This document shows, one piece after another, positions 1 to 8,980 of a stretch of DNA of 64,000 nucleotides. Numbering within the stretch: the first letter of the stretch is position 1; each line of letters starts with the position of its first letter. The DNA comes from Acidobacteriota bacterium. GTDB lineage: Bacteria; Acidobacteriota; Vicinamibacteria; Vicinamibacterales; CAVVIG01. The translations under genes and the position numbers were made by a program. The notes beneath the pieces were generated by a model. The model was not told the DNA's origin. It saw nothing but the letters and a program-made list of their open reading frames with translations, and did not search any database. The stretch is taken from positions 1 to 64,000 of the forward strand of contig JACPZW010000034.1 of NCBI GenBank assembly GCA_016195265.1, read 5' to 3'.

Positions 1-485
1 ATCACGAAGCCCGGCAGGCAGAACGCGCATTGGAATCCGTGTTCCTCGACCACGCCCTGCTGCACCGGGCTGAGCGCGCCGGTCTGGCGGTCGGCCAGCC
101 CCTCGATCGTGACGACCGCCTTGCCGCGCGCGCGATGCGCGAGGTACGAGCACGAATAGTGCGGCACGTTGTCGACCAGGACCGTGCAGGCGCCGCACTC
201 CGCGCGGTCGCAGCCGATCTTGGTGCCTGTCAGCCCCAGCTTGTAGCGGAGCGTCATGGCGAGCGTTTCCTGTTTCATCACGTCGACGCGACGGTCCTGG
301 CCGTTCACGTTGAGCGTGATCAGGCGCTCGACCGCGCCGGCCGCCGACGGCTGGCCGTGCAGCGTCGTCGTCCGGAACAGGTACGCCGAGGAGGACGCGA
401 CCGCACCCGCGGCGACGACTCCTTTGATGAAATTGCGTCGGCTTACGGCGTTCGGCACGTCTTCTACGATCTTCACATCTTCCAT
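1..485 (-). CDS. [2Fe-2S]-binding subunit of a xanthine dehydrogenase-type molybdoenzyme (3' end outside window)
   Basis: The reading frame runs leftward from an ATG at 485 and leaves the window, giving the first 161 residues. The N-terminus carries a twin-arginine signal (SRRNFIKG, then a hydrophobic stretch), so the protein is probably exported folded. A plant-type ferredoxin domain follows with GCDRAECGACTV and then QCAFCLPG, the two cysteine groups that bind the two [2Fe-2S] clusters in small subunits of the xanthine dehydrogenase/aldehyde oxidase family. This family passes electrons from a molybdopterin subunit, presumably encoded just beyond the left edge. The second motif has A and L where most homologues have G and T (QCGFCTPG), a mild variation. 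A strong Shine-Dalgarno decides the start. The Tat signal on the Fe-S subunit suggests a periplasmic enzyme whose partner is co-exported; that is inference. Confidence 0.85.
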   Translation of the reverse strand, partial: MEDVKIVEDVPNAVSRRNFIKGVVAAGAVASSSAYLFRTTTLHGQPSAAGAVERLITLNVNGQDRRVDVMKQETLAMTLRYKLGLTGTKIGCDRAECGACTVLVDNVPHYSCSYLAHRARGKAVVTIEGLADRQTGALSPVQQGVVEEHGFQCAFCLPGFV

Positions 486-490
486 TGCTG

Positions 491-499
491 GATCACCTC
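491..499 (-). promoter_or_regulatory. strong Shine-Dalgarno for the [2Fe-2S] subunit
   Basis: On the minus strand GAGGTGATC lies five bases before the ATG at 485. It is complementary to nine bases of the usual 3' end of 16S rRNA, which is unusually good for this window and fixes the start codon. Confidence 0.7.
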
Positions 500-657
500 G
501 TCGGGCCGGAGCTCCGATTCGGAAGGAGAGGAATTGGTCGGGCAACGATAATCCTGTTCGGCCTCCGGTTTCAACAGGCTATCGTTTACCTGGGTGGAGA
601 TTTTGAGCCATCGAAATCATAAGAGAGTGAACGTCGGATATTCTTCCCGCTCACCAG

Positions 658-2091
658 ATGTCGTCACCCATCTCGCTCACGTTCCTCGGCGCGGCCGGCA
701 CGGTCACGGGTTCCAAACATCTTCTCGAGGCCGGTGGCCGCCGCATCCTTATTGATTGCGGCCTGTTTCAGGGGCTGAAGGCGCTGCGTCTGCGGAACTG
801 GGAGCCGTTTGCCGTCGACCCGGCGAGCATCGCCGCCGTCATCCTGACTCATGCGCACCTCGACCACTGCGGCTACCTGCCGCGGCTGGTTGCCGCCGGA
901 TTTCGCGGCCGGATCTTCTGCACGCCAGGCACTAAAGACTTGTGTTCGTTGGTGTTACCTGATGCGGCCCACATTCAGGAAGAGGACGCGAGGCAGGCCA
1001 ATCGCCACGGCTACACAAAACATGCGCCCGCGCTACCGCTCTTTACCACCACGGACGCCGCCCGCGCCCTGACCCATCTTCAGCCCGTCGGCTACAACCG
1101 GCCAATCCCTCTGTGGGGACAGGCAGGTGACAGTCACCTACCTGTCACCTACCAGGCAGGTGACAGTCACCCGACTGTCGAATTCATCAACGCCGGCCAT
1201 TTGCTGGGGTCGGCGTACGCGCGGGTGCGGGTCGGCGACCGGACGATTCTGTTCGGCGGCGATCTCGGCCGCTACGGCCGGCCCGTGCTGCCGGATCCCA
1301 CGCCGGTCGCCGACGCCGACGTGCTGCTGCTCGAATCGACGTACGGCGATCGTGTGCACGAAGTCGACGACAACGGCGATCGCCTGGCGACGATCGTCAA
1401 TGAGACGGCGACGCGCGGCGGCAAGCTGATCATCCCGTCGTTCGCGATCGGCCGCGTCGAAGAAGTTCTGTACTGGCTGCGGCGGCTCGAAGACCAGAAA
1501 CGCATTCCGGTGCTGCCGGTCTACGTCGACAGCCCGATGGCGGCGGCGGCGCTCAAGTTTTACTCGGGCCGCGCGAACGAGCTCGATCCCGAGATGACGA
1601 CGGGCCAGCGCCACGTGTGCGCGTTCTGCACGACGCGCATGGTGACCGTCGCCTCGCCGCAGCAGTCGAAGGACCTCACCGCCTCTCGCCAGCCCGCCAT
1701 TGTGATCTCGTCGAGCGGCATGGCGACCGGCGGCCGCGTGCTGCACCATCTCGAGGCGGCGATCACGAGCGCGAAGAACACGGTCTTGTTTGTCGGCTAC
1801 CAGGCGGCCGGCACGCGCGGCCGGACGCTGGTCGACGGCGGGACGGAGATCAAGCTGCACGGCCGCGTCCTGCCCGTCTCGGCGCGCATCGAGCGCATCG
1901 ACTCGATGTCCGCGCACGCCGACGCGTCGGAGATCATGCGTTGGCTGTCAGGCTTCTCGCGTCCGCCGCGCATGACCTACCTCGTGCACGGCGAGCCGGC
2001 GGCGCTCCAGGCGCTCGCGTCGCGCATCGCGACTGAGCGCGGCTGGCCCGTGCACATCGCCGCGCACCACGAGCGCGTGGAATTCCCGTAG
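658..2091 (+). CDS. metallo-beta-lactamase fold beta-CASP ribonuclease
   Basis: A 477-residue protein of the MBL/beta-CASP RNA-processing family (YSH1/CPSF-73 type), predicted cytosolic. The zinc ligands are readable: HAHLDH (H65, H67, D69, H70), H181 in GHLLGSA, D202 in GGDLG, H420 in SAHADAS and H444 in VHGEP. The C-terminal SAHADA and VHGEP elements are the usual beta-CASP plus RMMBL signatures. Family members act as endo- or 5'-exonucleases on RNA. Residues around 155-171 are an oddity: they are encoded by two exact 19-bp direct repeats (starting 1120 and 1153) that insert a QAGDSH...QAGDSH linker just before the strand leading to H181. The gene stands alone, divergent from the [2Fe-2S] gene, and is followed closely by a palindrome. 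The specific RNA substrate cannot be told from sequence. Confidence 0.9.
   Translation: MSSPISLTFLGAAGTVTGSKHLLEAGGRRILIDCGLFQGLKALRLRNWEPFAVDPASIAAVILTHAHLDHCGYLPRLVAAGFRGRIFCTPGTKDLCSLVLPDAAHIQEEDARQANRHGYTKHAPALPLFTTTDAARALTHLQPVGYNRPIPLWGQAGDSHLPVTYQAGDSHPTVEFINAGHLLGSAYARVRVGDRTILFGGDLGRYGRPVLPDPTPVADADVLLLESTYGDRVHEVDDNGDRLATIVNETATRGGKLIIPSFAIGRVEEVLYWLRRLEDQKRIPVLPVYVDSPMAAAALKFYSGRANELDPEMTTGQRHVCAFCTTRMVTVASPQQSKDLTASRQPAIVISSSGMATGGRVLHHLEAAITSAKNTVLFVGYQAAGTRGRTLVDGGTEIKLHGRVLPVSARIERIDSMSAHADASEIMRWLSGFSRPPRMTYLVHGEPAALQALASRIATERGWPVHIAAHHERVEFP
1120..1171 (+). repeat. in-frame palindromic direct repeat inside the beta-CASP gene
   Basis: The 19-mer CAGGCAGGTGACAGTCACC occurs at 1120-1138 and again at 1153-1171. 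Each copy contains the 15-bp palindrome AGGTGACAGTCACCT or most of it. Between them is an inverted piece (ACCTGTCACCT). The 33-bp spacing is eleven codons, so the frame is kept. Confidence 0.9.
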
Positions 2092-2092
2092 C

Positions 2093-2110
2093 GGCCGAGC
2101 TTGCTCGGCC
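2093..2110. repeat. GGCCGAG-CTTG-CTCGGCC palindrome
   Basis: A perfect 7-bp stem with a 4-base loop starts two bases after the stop of the beta-CASP gene. It could act as a weak terminator hairpin but lacks a T tract. The same element is found inside the DUF1223 coding sequence at 41071-41093, so it is better read as a dispersed repeat. Confidence 0.7.
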
Positions 2111-2131
2111 GTGGTGTAGGCTAAACCCACG

Positions 2132-4130
2132 ATGGCGCGACACATGCCGGCCCGGACGCCGTCCACAACGCTCGCAGGCGCGCCGGCCGACCGGACGTAC
2201 CTGCTCGAGCGTATCGGCGAGGCGGCCGTTGTTCAGGTGTACGCCGACGGCTTCCGCGATCTCCCGCTCCGCGAAAAGACGCTCGTCTGGCACCTGTATC
2301 AAGCGGCGATCGCCGGCCGCGACATTTTTTACGACCAGCGCTACGCGCACAACCTCGAGATGCGTGACGCGCTGGAGGCGATCGTCGGTCACGCGCGCGA
2401 CGTCGGCACTGATGGTGATCCCGCCACGCTCGACGCCATCGTCCGCTACACGAAGCTCTTCTGGATCAACACCGGCGCGTATAACAACCTCACGGCGCGG
2501 AAATTTGTGCTCACGTGCACCCCCGAGGCGTTCGCCGCCGCCGCACACGCGGCCGCCCGCGCCGGCGCGCGCTTCCCGCTGCGCGACGGCGAGACGCTGG
2601 ACGCGTTGCTCGCGCGGCTGCGCCCGCTGTTCTTCGATCTCGCGGTCGATCCGACGGTGACGTGCAAAACGCCGCCCGCTGGCCAGGACATCCTCACCGC
2701 GAGCGCGAACAACCTCTACGTCGGCGTGACCATGCAGGATCTCGAGGGATTCATCGAGCGCCACGCGTTGAACTCGCGGCTCGTGAAGCGCGCCGGTGTC
2801 CTCGTCGAAGAGGTATGCCGCGTCGGCGGGCGGTACGACGCGCAGATCCGCGCGATCGCCGGCCACCTCGAGGCGGCGTTGCCGCACGCGCCCGCGCCGA
2901 CCGCGGACGCCCTGCGCGCGCTGATCGCGTTCTACCGGAGCGGCGAGGCCGCCGACCGCGAGGCCTACGACGTCGCGTGGGTGACCGACAAATCGTCGCC
3001 GGTGGACACGATCAACGGCTTCGTCGAGGTGTACCAGGACGCGCGCAGCATCAAGGGCGCGTGGGAGGCGCTGGTCTTCTACGTGAATCACGCGAAGACC
3101 GAGCAGATCCAGACCATCGCCGCCAACGCGCAGTGGTTCGAGGATCACATGCCGTGGGATCCGATCTACCGCAAGGATGGCGTCCACGCCACGACCGCGA
3201 ATGCAATCGACATCATCGTCGAGACGGGCGAGTCAGGCCCGATTACGCCCGTCGGCATCAACCTGCCGAACGATCAGTCGATTCGCGAGCGCTACGGCAG
3301 CAAGTCGGTCTCGCTGTCGAACGTCACCGAGGCGTACGAGCAGTCGACGCTCCCCCGAGTTCCGCAGCGAATTCTCGTGGACGGCCGAGGAAGCCGCGCG
3401 CGCCACGACATGGAGCGCGTTCGCCGGCCAGCTGACCACCAACATGCACGAGGCGATCGGCCACGGCTCAGGCAGGGTGAACGAACAGCTCGTGGGAAAC
3501 CCGCCGGTCTGGCTGAAGGAACAGTTCTCCGCGATCGAGGAGTCGCGGGCCGATCTCGTCGCGCTGTACTTTCTGCCCGATCGCAAGCTGGTGGAGCTCG
3601 GCCTCGTCGCCGCCGAGGACCACGCCGAGATCGTGCAGGCCGAGTACGAGGGCTACACGCGCAACGCGCTCGTGCAGCTCCGCCGCATCCGCGAGGGCAC
3701 GCAGATCGAAGAGGACCACATGCGCAATCGCCAGCTGATCGTGCACTGGCTGATGGCGCATACGAACGCGATCGACGTGCGCGTCCGCGACGCCAAGACG
3801 TACTACGTGATGACCGACGCCGCGGCGTTCCGCGAGGGTGTCGGCCGGCTGCTCGCCGACGTCCAGCGGATCAAGGGCGAGGGCGACTACGACGCGGCGC
3901 GCGCGCTCGTCGAGACCTACGGCGTCCACTTCGATCCCGTCCTGCGCGACGAAGTCGTGGCGCGCGTCGATCATCTGCAGTTGCCGTCCTACACCGGGTT
4001 CGTGATGCCGCGCCTCGAGGCGGTGACGAATGATGCAGGCGAGATCACCGACGTGACGATCTCGTACCCGCAGGACCTGACGGCGCAGATGCTCGAGTAC
4101 TCCACGGCCACGCGACATTTACGTGAGTGA
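2132..4130 (+). pseudogene. dipeptidyl-peptidase III (peptidase family M49), frameshifted
   Basis: Two overlapping frames together make a complete M49 zinc peptidase of about 665 residues. The first frame runs from ATG 2132 to about 3350; the second continues to the stop at 4128-4130. The second half carries the family's six-residue zinc motif HEAIGH followed by GSG (DNA 3447-3464) and the glutamate motif EESRADL. The break falls at a run of five C at 3352-3356. Removing one C restores a continuous QSTLPEFRSEF reading. M49 enzymes remove dipeptides from the N-terminus of short peptides, usually in the cytosol, and no signal peptide is seen here. A one-base change in a homopolymer is as easily a sequencing or assembly error as a real mutation. 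If real, the first frame would give a 630-residue product without the zinc site, so activity would be lost. Confidence 0.8.
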
Positions 4131-6226
4131 TGATGATCCGGAAGAAATTAACCACGGAGGACACGGAGGACACGGAGGTAGAGACCTGTTCACTCGCATG
4201 TGAGGTACAAACCGATTTCTTCCTCCGTGTTCTCCGTGTCCTCCGTGGTGTGTCTCTCGTTGTCCCGATCGCGCTTGTGCCGATGGCAGCGAGCGCGCAA
4301 CCGACGCGCCTCGCGATCCTCCAGGCCGAGGATCGCCGCGCGGCGACGACCAACGACCTCGCCATCATTCGATCAGGCGCGCACAGCGGCGATCCGCAGA
4401 CCGCGCAGATCGCCATTCGCGCGCTCGGCCGGCTGGAACGGCCGTCGCTCATTCCCGAGATCGCCCCGGCGCTGAGACACGCGCTGCCGGAGGTCCGCGC
4501 GGAAGCCGCCAACGCGATCGGTCAGGCCGCGCAGGGCTGGAAGAACGGCAAGCCGCCGGCCGCCGCCGCAGTCGACGCCGTCGTCGCGCCGCTCGCGGCG
4601 CGGCTGAAGGTCGAGGCGGACGCCGACGTGCGGTCGGCGATTTGCGAGACGATCGGCCGCCTGCCGTACGCGACCGCTTCGCAGGCGGAGGCCGCCGAGC
4701 GGACGCTCGTCGAGATGGCGGCGCGCGGCGACACCGTGACCGATCGACTCGGCGTCGCGCAGGGACTCGAGGCGCTCGCGCGTCTGCAGCGAAAGCTGCG
4801 CGCGCCTGGAGACGACGCGATCGCGCTGCTGCGGCAGTTCGCGGGGCGGGCCAACGACGGCGCGGCCGGAGCGCGCGTGCGGCGGCTCGCCCTCGAGGCG
4901 CTGATCACCGCGAGCGCGACGACCGCCGACGTCCGCCGTGCCGCGTCGCGCGATCCGGACGCGCAGATGCGCCGCTTGGCGATGCGCGCCGCGGCGAGCG
5001 CGCAGCCGCCAGACGCCGCGGACGGCGACGTGCTGAAGATCGGTCTGGCCGATGCGTCGCCGATGGTACGCATCGACGCGCTGCGCGGCCTTCATGCGCC
5101 GGGCGCGGACCGCACGGCGGCGTGCGCGGTGACGACCGCGGCCACGGCCGACGCGGCGACGCCGGTGGCGCTGTTCGCGCTCGATCAACTGGCTGCGTGC
5201 GGCGGCGCCCCGGCGGCGGTCGCCCGGCTCGTCAGCACCGTGAACGATCTGTCGAATGCCGGCGCGCCGAGATCGTGGCATCGCGCTGCGCACGCGCTCG
5301 TGACGCTGGCGACGGCCGACGCCGGGCGCGCCGCGGCCGCGCTGCCGCAGTTCACGGGATCGCGTATCTGGCAGCTGCGGATGTACGCCGCGCGCGCCGC
5401 GACGACGATCAAGAACCGCGACGTCCTCGTGACGCTGGCGAAGGATGATGACGACAACGTGCGGGAGGCGGCCGTCGACGGTCTGCGGAAGATCGCCGGA
5501 CACGACGCGGACGAGGTCTACATTGCCCAGCTGACGCGGCCGGGCAACCAGATCGTGCGCGCGGCGGCGCTCGCCCTCGACGGGACACCGGGCGCGGACT
5601 CGGCGGTCGCCGCGCTCAAAACCGCGTGGCAGCGGCTCGTGGCGGAGGGCAAGGACAACTCGCACGATGCACGCGACGCGATCGCAAAGACGCTGGCCTC
5701 GCTCGGCGCCGCGCCGAAGGCGGTCCCGGCGCGAATCCCCGGGGCGAAGGCCGCGCATTCCGAGCTCAACGCCGACGATCTACGCCGGCTCGCAGCGCCG
5801 CGCGCGCGCGTGACGATCCGCGGCGTCGGCACGTTCGAGCTGGCCCTATTCACGATGCAGGCGCCGGCGACCGTCCTGCGCTTCGTGCACCTGGCCGAGG
5901 CCGGCTACTACAACGGGCTGACGTTTCACCGCGTGGTGCCGAACTTCGTGATTCAGGGCGGCAGTCCAGGCGCGAACGAGTACGTGGGCGACGCGACCTT
6001 CATGCGCGACGAGGTCGGGTTGTGGCCACACGTGCGCGGCGCGGTCGGGGTTTCGACGCGCGGCCGCGACACGGGCGACGCGCAGATCTTCGTCGACCTC
6101 GTCGACAACCCGCGGCTGGACCACGAGTACACGGTGTTCGCGCAGGTGCTGAACGGGATGGATGTCGTCGATCGCGTCCTCGAGGGCGATGTGATCGAGA
6201 AGATTGAGATAGTCACGAGTCAGTAG
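4130..6226 (+). CDS. secreted HEAT-repeat protein fused to a cyclophilin-type peptidyl-prolyl isomerase
   Basis: About 698 residues. After an odd N-terminus encoded by a palindromic repeat comes a hydrophobic segment ending LVPMAASAQ, a likely signal peptide. Residues about 70-530 are alanine-rich helical repeats of HEAT/PBS-lyase type (for example EVRAEAANAIG and NVREAAVDGLRKI). Residues about 555-695 are a cyclophilin domain: GTFELALF, the FHRVVPNFVIQGG core, then DAQIFVDLVDNPRLDHEYTVF. Cyclophilins catalyse cis-trans isomerisation of prolyl bonds. With the HEAT scaffold an envelope folding role is likely. The ATG at 4130 overlaps the preceding stop; a GTG at 4127 and an ATG at 4133 are alternatives. 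The stop lies in an AGTCAGTAGTC repeat. Confidence 0.85.
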   Translation: MMIRKKLTTEDTEDTEVETCSLACEVQTDFFLRVLRVLRGVSLVVPIALVPMAASAQPTRLAILQAEDRRAATTNDLAIIRSGAHSGDPQTAQIAIRALGRLERPSLIPEIAPALRHALPEVRAEAANAIGQAAQGWKNGKPPAAAAVDAVVAPLAARLKVEADADVRSAICETIGRLPYATASQAEAAERTLVEMAARGDTVTDRLGVAQGLEALARLQRKLRAPGDDAIALLRQFAGRANDGAAGARVRRLALEALITASATTADVRRAASRDPDAQMRRLAMRAAASAQPPDAADGDVLKIGLADASPMVRIDALRGLHAPGADRTAACAVTTAATADAATPVALFALDQLAACGGAPAAVARLVSTVNDLSNAGAPRSWHRAAHALVTLATADAGRAAAALPQFTGSRIWQLRMYAARAATTIKNRDVLVTLAKDDDDNVREAAVDGLRKIAGHDADEVYIAQLTRPGNQIVRAAALALDGTPGADSAVAALKTAWQRLVAEGKDNSHDARDAIAKTLASLGAAPKAVPARIPGAKAAHSELNADDLRRLAAPRARVTIRGVGTFELALFTMQAPATVLRFVHLAEAGYYNGLTFHRVVPNFVIQGGSPGANEYVGDATFMRDEVGLWPHVRGAVGVSTRGRDTGDAQIFVDLVDNPRLDHEYTVFAQVLNGMDVVDRVLEGDVIEKIEIVTSQ
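4151..4249. repeat. long imperfect palindrome of CACGGAGGA units
   Basis: The left arm (4151-4178) is three tandem ACGGAGG-type units. The right arm (4222-4249) is its reverse complement with one mismatch over 28 bases. The loop is 43 bases. Both arms are translated in the N-terminus of the HEAT/cyclophilin protein as TEDTEDTE and LRVLRVLRG. Confidence 0.9.
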
Positions 6227-6240
6227 TCGGTAGTCATCCA
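6206..6240 (+). repeat. AGTCAGTAGTCGGTAGTC repeat at a gene end
   Basis: Short tandem AGTC/TAGTC units begin in the last codons of the HEAT/cyclophilin gene, supply its TAG stop and fill the 13-bp gap to the next ATG. Confidence 0.6.
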
Positions 6241-7412
6241 TGTTCTCCACCCGCGTGCCGGCGCAGCTGGCGCCCAATCGTCTCGCGCAGGCGCTGCGGG
6301 CGCATCGAGCAGCCGGGCGTCCGCTCGTCGACCTGACGGAGTCCAATCCGACACGCGCGGGTTTCGACTATCCACGCGATCTGCTCGCCCCGCTTGCCGA
6401 TCCGCCCGCGCTGCGCTACGACCCGCACCCGTTCGGATCGCTCGACGCGCGGGCCGCCGTTGCGAAGGAGTACGAGCGGCACGGCCTGGTGGCCGCGCCC
6501 GACCGTATCGTGCTGACGGCGAGCACGAGCGACGCGTACTCGATGCTGTTCAAGCTGCTGGCCGGCGCCGGCGACGAGATCCTGATTCCGCGGCCGGGCT
6601 ATCCGCTGTTCGATCACCTGACGCGCCTCGATCTCGTCGTCTCGCGTCCCTACGATCTGGAGTACCACGGCGCGTGGACGCTCGATCTGGCGAGCGTCGA
6701 GCGCGCGCTGACCCCGCGCACGCGCGCCGTGCTGATCGTCAGCCCCAACAATCCGACCGGCGCGTTCGTCTCGCGCACGGAGCTCGACGGCCTCGCGGCG
6801 CTCTGCGCGCCGCGCGAGATCGCGATCATCGCCGACGAGGTATTTGCGGACTACGAGCTGGAACAGGGCAGCGCGGGCCGTGCGGGACGTGTGTCGACGC
6901 GAGGCGACGTCCTGTCGTTCACGCTGGGCGGCCTGTCGAAATCGATCGGTCTGCCGCAGGTCAAGCTCGGATGGATCGCCGTCGCCGGACCGGAGGATCT
7001 CATCGGCGCGGCGCTCCAACGGCTCGAGATCATTTGCGACACGTATCTTGCGGTATCGACGCCGGTGCAGGTGGCGGCCGCGGACCTGCTGCACCGTGGC
7101 GCCGCCGTCCGGCATCAAATCACAACGAGAGTGACGACCAACTATCGCCATCTGCGCGCCGCGGTCGCGTCCGCGCCGGCGTGCACCGTCCTGCACAGCG
7201 ACGGCGGCTGGTACGCGGTTCTTCGGGTGCCGTCGCTCGAATCGGAGGAAGATCTGGTCGTGGGCCTGCTGCAGACGGAAAACGTCCTCGTCCATCCCGG
7301 GTACTTCTTCGATTTCCCGCGCGAGTCCTTTCTCGCGGTCAGTCTGCTTCCGCCGTCCGCCGCGTTCGCCGCCGGCGTCGCGCGAGTGCTGCGCCGGTTC
7401 GCCACCTCGTGA
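6240..7412 (+). CDS. PLP-dependent aminotransferase, class I/II
   Basis: A 390-residue fold-type I aminotransferase. SPNNPTGA is the conserved Asn-Pro-Thr-Gly loop, IIADEVFADYEL holds the Asp that contacts the pyridine nitrogen and the Tyr that contacts the PLP hydroxyl, and GGLSKSIGLPQVKLGW carries the Schiff-base lysine (SKS). The family moves amino groups between amino acids and 2-oxo acids in the cytosol. The substrate cannot be assigned. The next gene, malQ, starts on a GTG that overlaps this stop (GTGA), so the two are translationally coupled although their functions look unrelated. There is no signal peptide. Confidence 0.9.
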   Translation: MFSTRVPAQLAPNRLAQALRAHRAAGRPLVDLTESNPTRAGFDYPRDLLAPLADPPALRYDPHPFGSLDARAAVAKEYERHGLVAAPDRIVLTASTSDAYSMLFKLLAGAGDEILIPRPGYPLFDHLTRLDLVVSRPYDLEYHGAWTLDLASVERALTPRTRAVLIVSPNNPTGAFVSRTELDGLAALCAPREIAIIADEVFADYELEQGSAGRAGRVSTRGDVLSFTLGGLSKSIGLPQVKLGWIAVAGPEDLIGAALQRLEIICDTYLAVSTPVQVAAADLLHRGAAVRHQITTRVTTNYRHLRAAVASAPACTVLHSDGGWYAVLRVPSLESEEDLVVGLLQTENVLVHPGYFFDFPRESFLAVSLLPPSAAFAAGVARVLRRFATS

Positions 7413-8980
7413 CCCGCCGCGCCGGACTGCTCCTGCCGCTGTTCTCCTGCCCCTCGTCCACGAGCTGGGGCATCGGCGAGATCGGCGATATCGCTCCGGT
7501 CGCGCGGTGGCTGTCGGCGGCCGGCCTGCGCGCGCTGCAGCTGCTGCCGATCAACGAGATGGCGCCGGGCGGGCAGTCGCCGTACTCGGCGATCAGCGCG
7601 ATGGCGATCGATCCCATCTTCATCCGCATGGCCGGCGTGCCCGACTTCGCCGCGCTCGGCGGCGACGCAGCGCTGTCGCCGGACGATCGCGCCGCGCTGA
7701 CCGCGGTCCGGTGGTCCCCGCGCATCGACTACCGCGCGGCACGCCGGCTGAAAGAGACCGCCCAGCGCGCGGCGTTCGCGCGCTTCGTGGACGCCGAATG
7801 GTCGCGCGACTCCGATCGCGCGAGAGCGCTGCGGACGTTCATCAGCGAGCAGGCGTGGTGGATCGAGGACTACGCGCTGTTCCGCGCGATTCATGCGCGC
7901 GAGGGCGACGACCAGTCGTGGATCGACTGGCCGCCGGCGCTGCGGCAGCGCAACCATGCGTCGATCGCCCGCGCGCGGCAGGACCTCGCGCTCGATGTGC
8001 GGTTCCATCAGTACCAGCAGTGGCTGGCGGCGGAGCAGTGGACGCGCGTACGGCGTGATGCAGGCGAGGTCGCGCTGCTGGGCGATCTGCCGTTCATGGT
8101 GGACGAAGACAGCGCCGACGTGTGGGTGCGGCCGGATCAATTTCATCCCGACATCACGATCGGCGCGCCGCCCGACGCGTTCAGCGTCGAAGGTCAGGAC
8201 TGGAGCACGCCGCTCTACCGCTGGGATGCGATCGAACGAGACGACTTCCGGTGGCTGCGCGCGCGCGCGCGGAGGAACGCCGATCTGTTCGATGCGTATC
8301 GGATCGATCACGTCGTCGGGTTCTACCGCACGTGGGGCCGGCCGAAGAACGGCGACCGCCCGTTCTTCACGCCCGCCGACGAACCGGCGCAACGCGCGCT
8401 CGGCGAGCGCGTGCTCGACGTGTTCCGCGGCGCGGGCGCGGAAATCATCGCGGAAGATCTCGGGACGATTCCCGATTTCGTGCGCCAGTCGCTGGCGGCG
8501 CTCGGCATCGCCGGATTCAAAATCTTCCGCTGGGAGCGCCATTGGCACGAGCCCGGCCAGCCGTTTCGCGATCCGGCCGAGTACCCGCCGCTCTCGGTCG
8601 CCGCATCGGGCACGCACGACACCGAGCCGCTCGCCGTGTGGTGGGATCAGACGTCAAGTGAAGAACGCCGGCAGATCTGCGTGCTGCCGTCGATCGCGCG
8701 CCTTTCAGGCGGCGCGGATTTCGCGAACGCGCCCTTCGACGCGCGGCTTCGCGACGTCCTCCTCGAAGCCCTGTTCGCGTCCGGATCGGATGTGTTGCTC
8801 CTGCCGGTACAGGACGTCTTCGGCTGGCGCGACCGCATCAACGAGCCCGCGACGGTGACGGACGTGAACTGGACGTTCCGACTGCCCTGGCCGAGCGACA
8901 AACTGGAGGAGATCCCCGAGGCGCACGAACGTCAGGCGAAACTTCGAGAGTGGGCGGAGGCGTATCGACGAAATGGCTGA
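7409..8980 (+). CDS. malQ: 4-alpha-glucanotransferase (amylomaltase, GH77)
   Basis: A 523-residue GH77 enzyme starting at GTG 7409. It disproportionates maltodextrins in the cytosol during glycogen or maltose metabolism. Recognisable elements are SSTSWGIGEIGD near the N-terminus, QLLPINEM, DLPFMVDEDSADVW, DAYRIDHVVGFYRTW with the nucleophile Asp in RIDH, AEDLG with the acid/base Glu, and SGTHDTEPL. Length matches bacterial MalQ of about 500-530 residues. The GTG start is chosen because homology begins immediately after it (RRAGLLLPLFSCPS) and because it overlaps the preceding stop by four bases. The stop lies at the edge of a TGATGGCTAATGGC repeat. No glycogen genes are adjacent. Confidence 0.95.
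   Translation: MTRRAGLLLPLFSCPSSTSWGIGEIGDIAPVARWLSAAGLRALQLLPINEMAPGGQSPYSAISAMAIDPIFIRMAGVPDFAALGGDAALSPDDRAALTAVRWSPRIDYRAARRLKETAQRAAFARFVDAEWSRDSDRARALRTFISEQAWWIEDYALFRAIHAREGDDQSWIDWPPALRQRNHASIARARQDLALDVRFHQYQQWLAAEQWTRVRRDAGEVALLGDLPFMVDEDSADVWVRPDQFHPDITIGAPPDAFSVEGQDWSTPLYRWDAIERDDFRWLRARARRNADLFDAYRIDHVVGFYRTWGRPKNGDRPFFTPADEPAQRALGERVLDVFRGAGAEIIAEDLGTIPDFVRQSLAALGIAGFKIFRWERHWHEPGQPFRDPAEYPPLSVAASGTHDTEPLAVWWDQTSSEERRQICVLPSIARLSGGADFANAPFDARLRDVLLEALFASGSDVLLLPVQDVFGWRDRINEPATVTDVNWTFRLPWPSDKLEEIPEAHERQAKLREWAEAYRRNG

Noticed and set aside
2093-2110. Intrinsic terminator of the beta-CASP gene
   Set aside because: The hairpin has no T tract and the same sequence occurs inside a coding region at 41071, so a dispersed repeat is the better reading.
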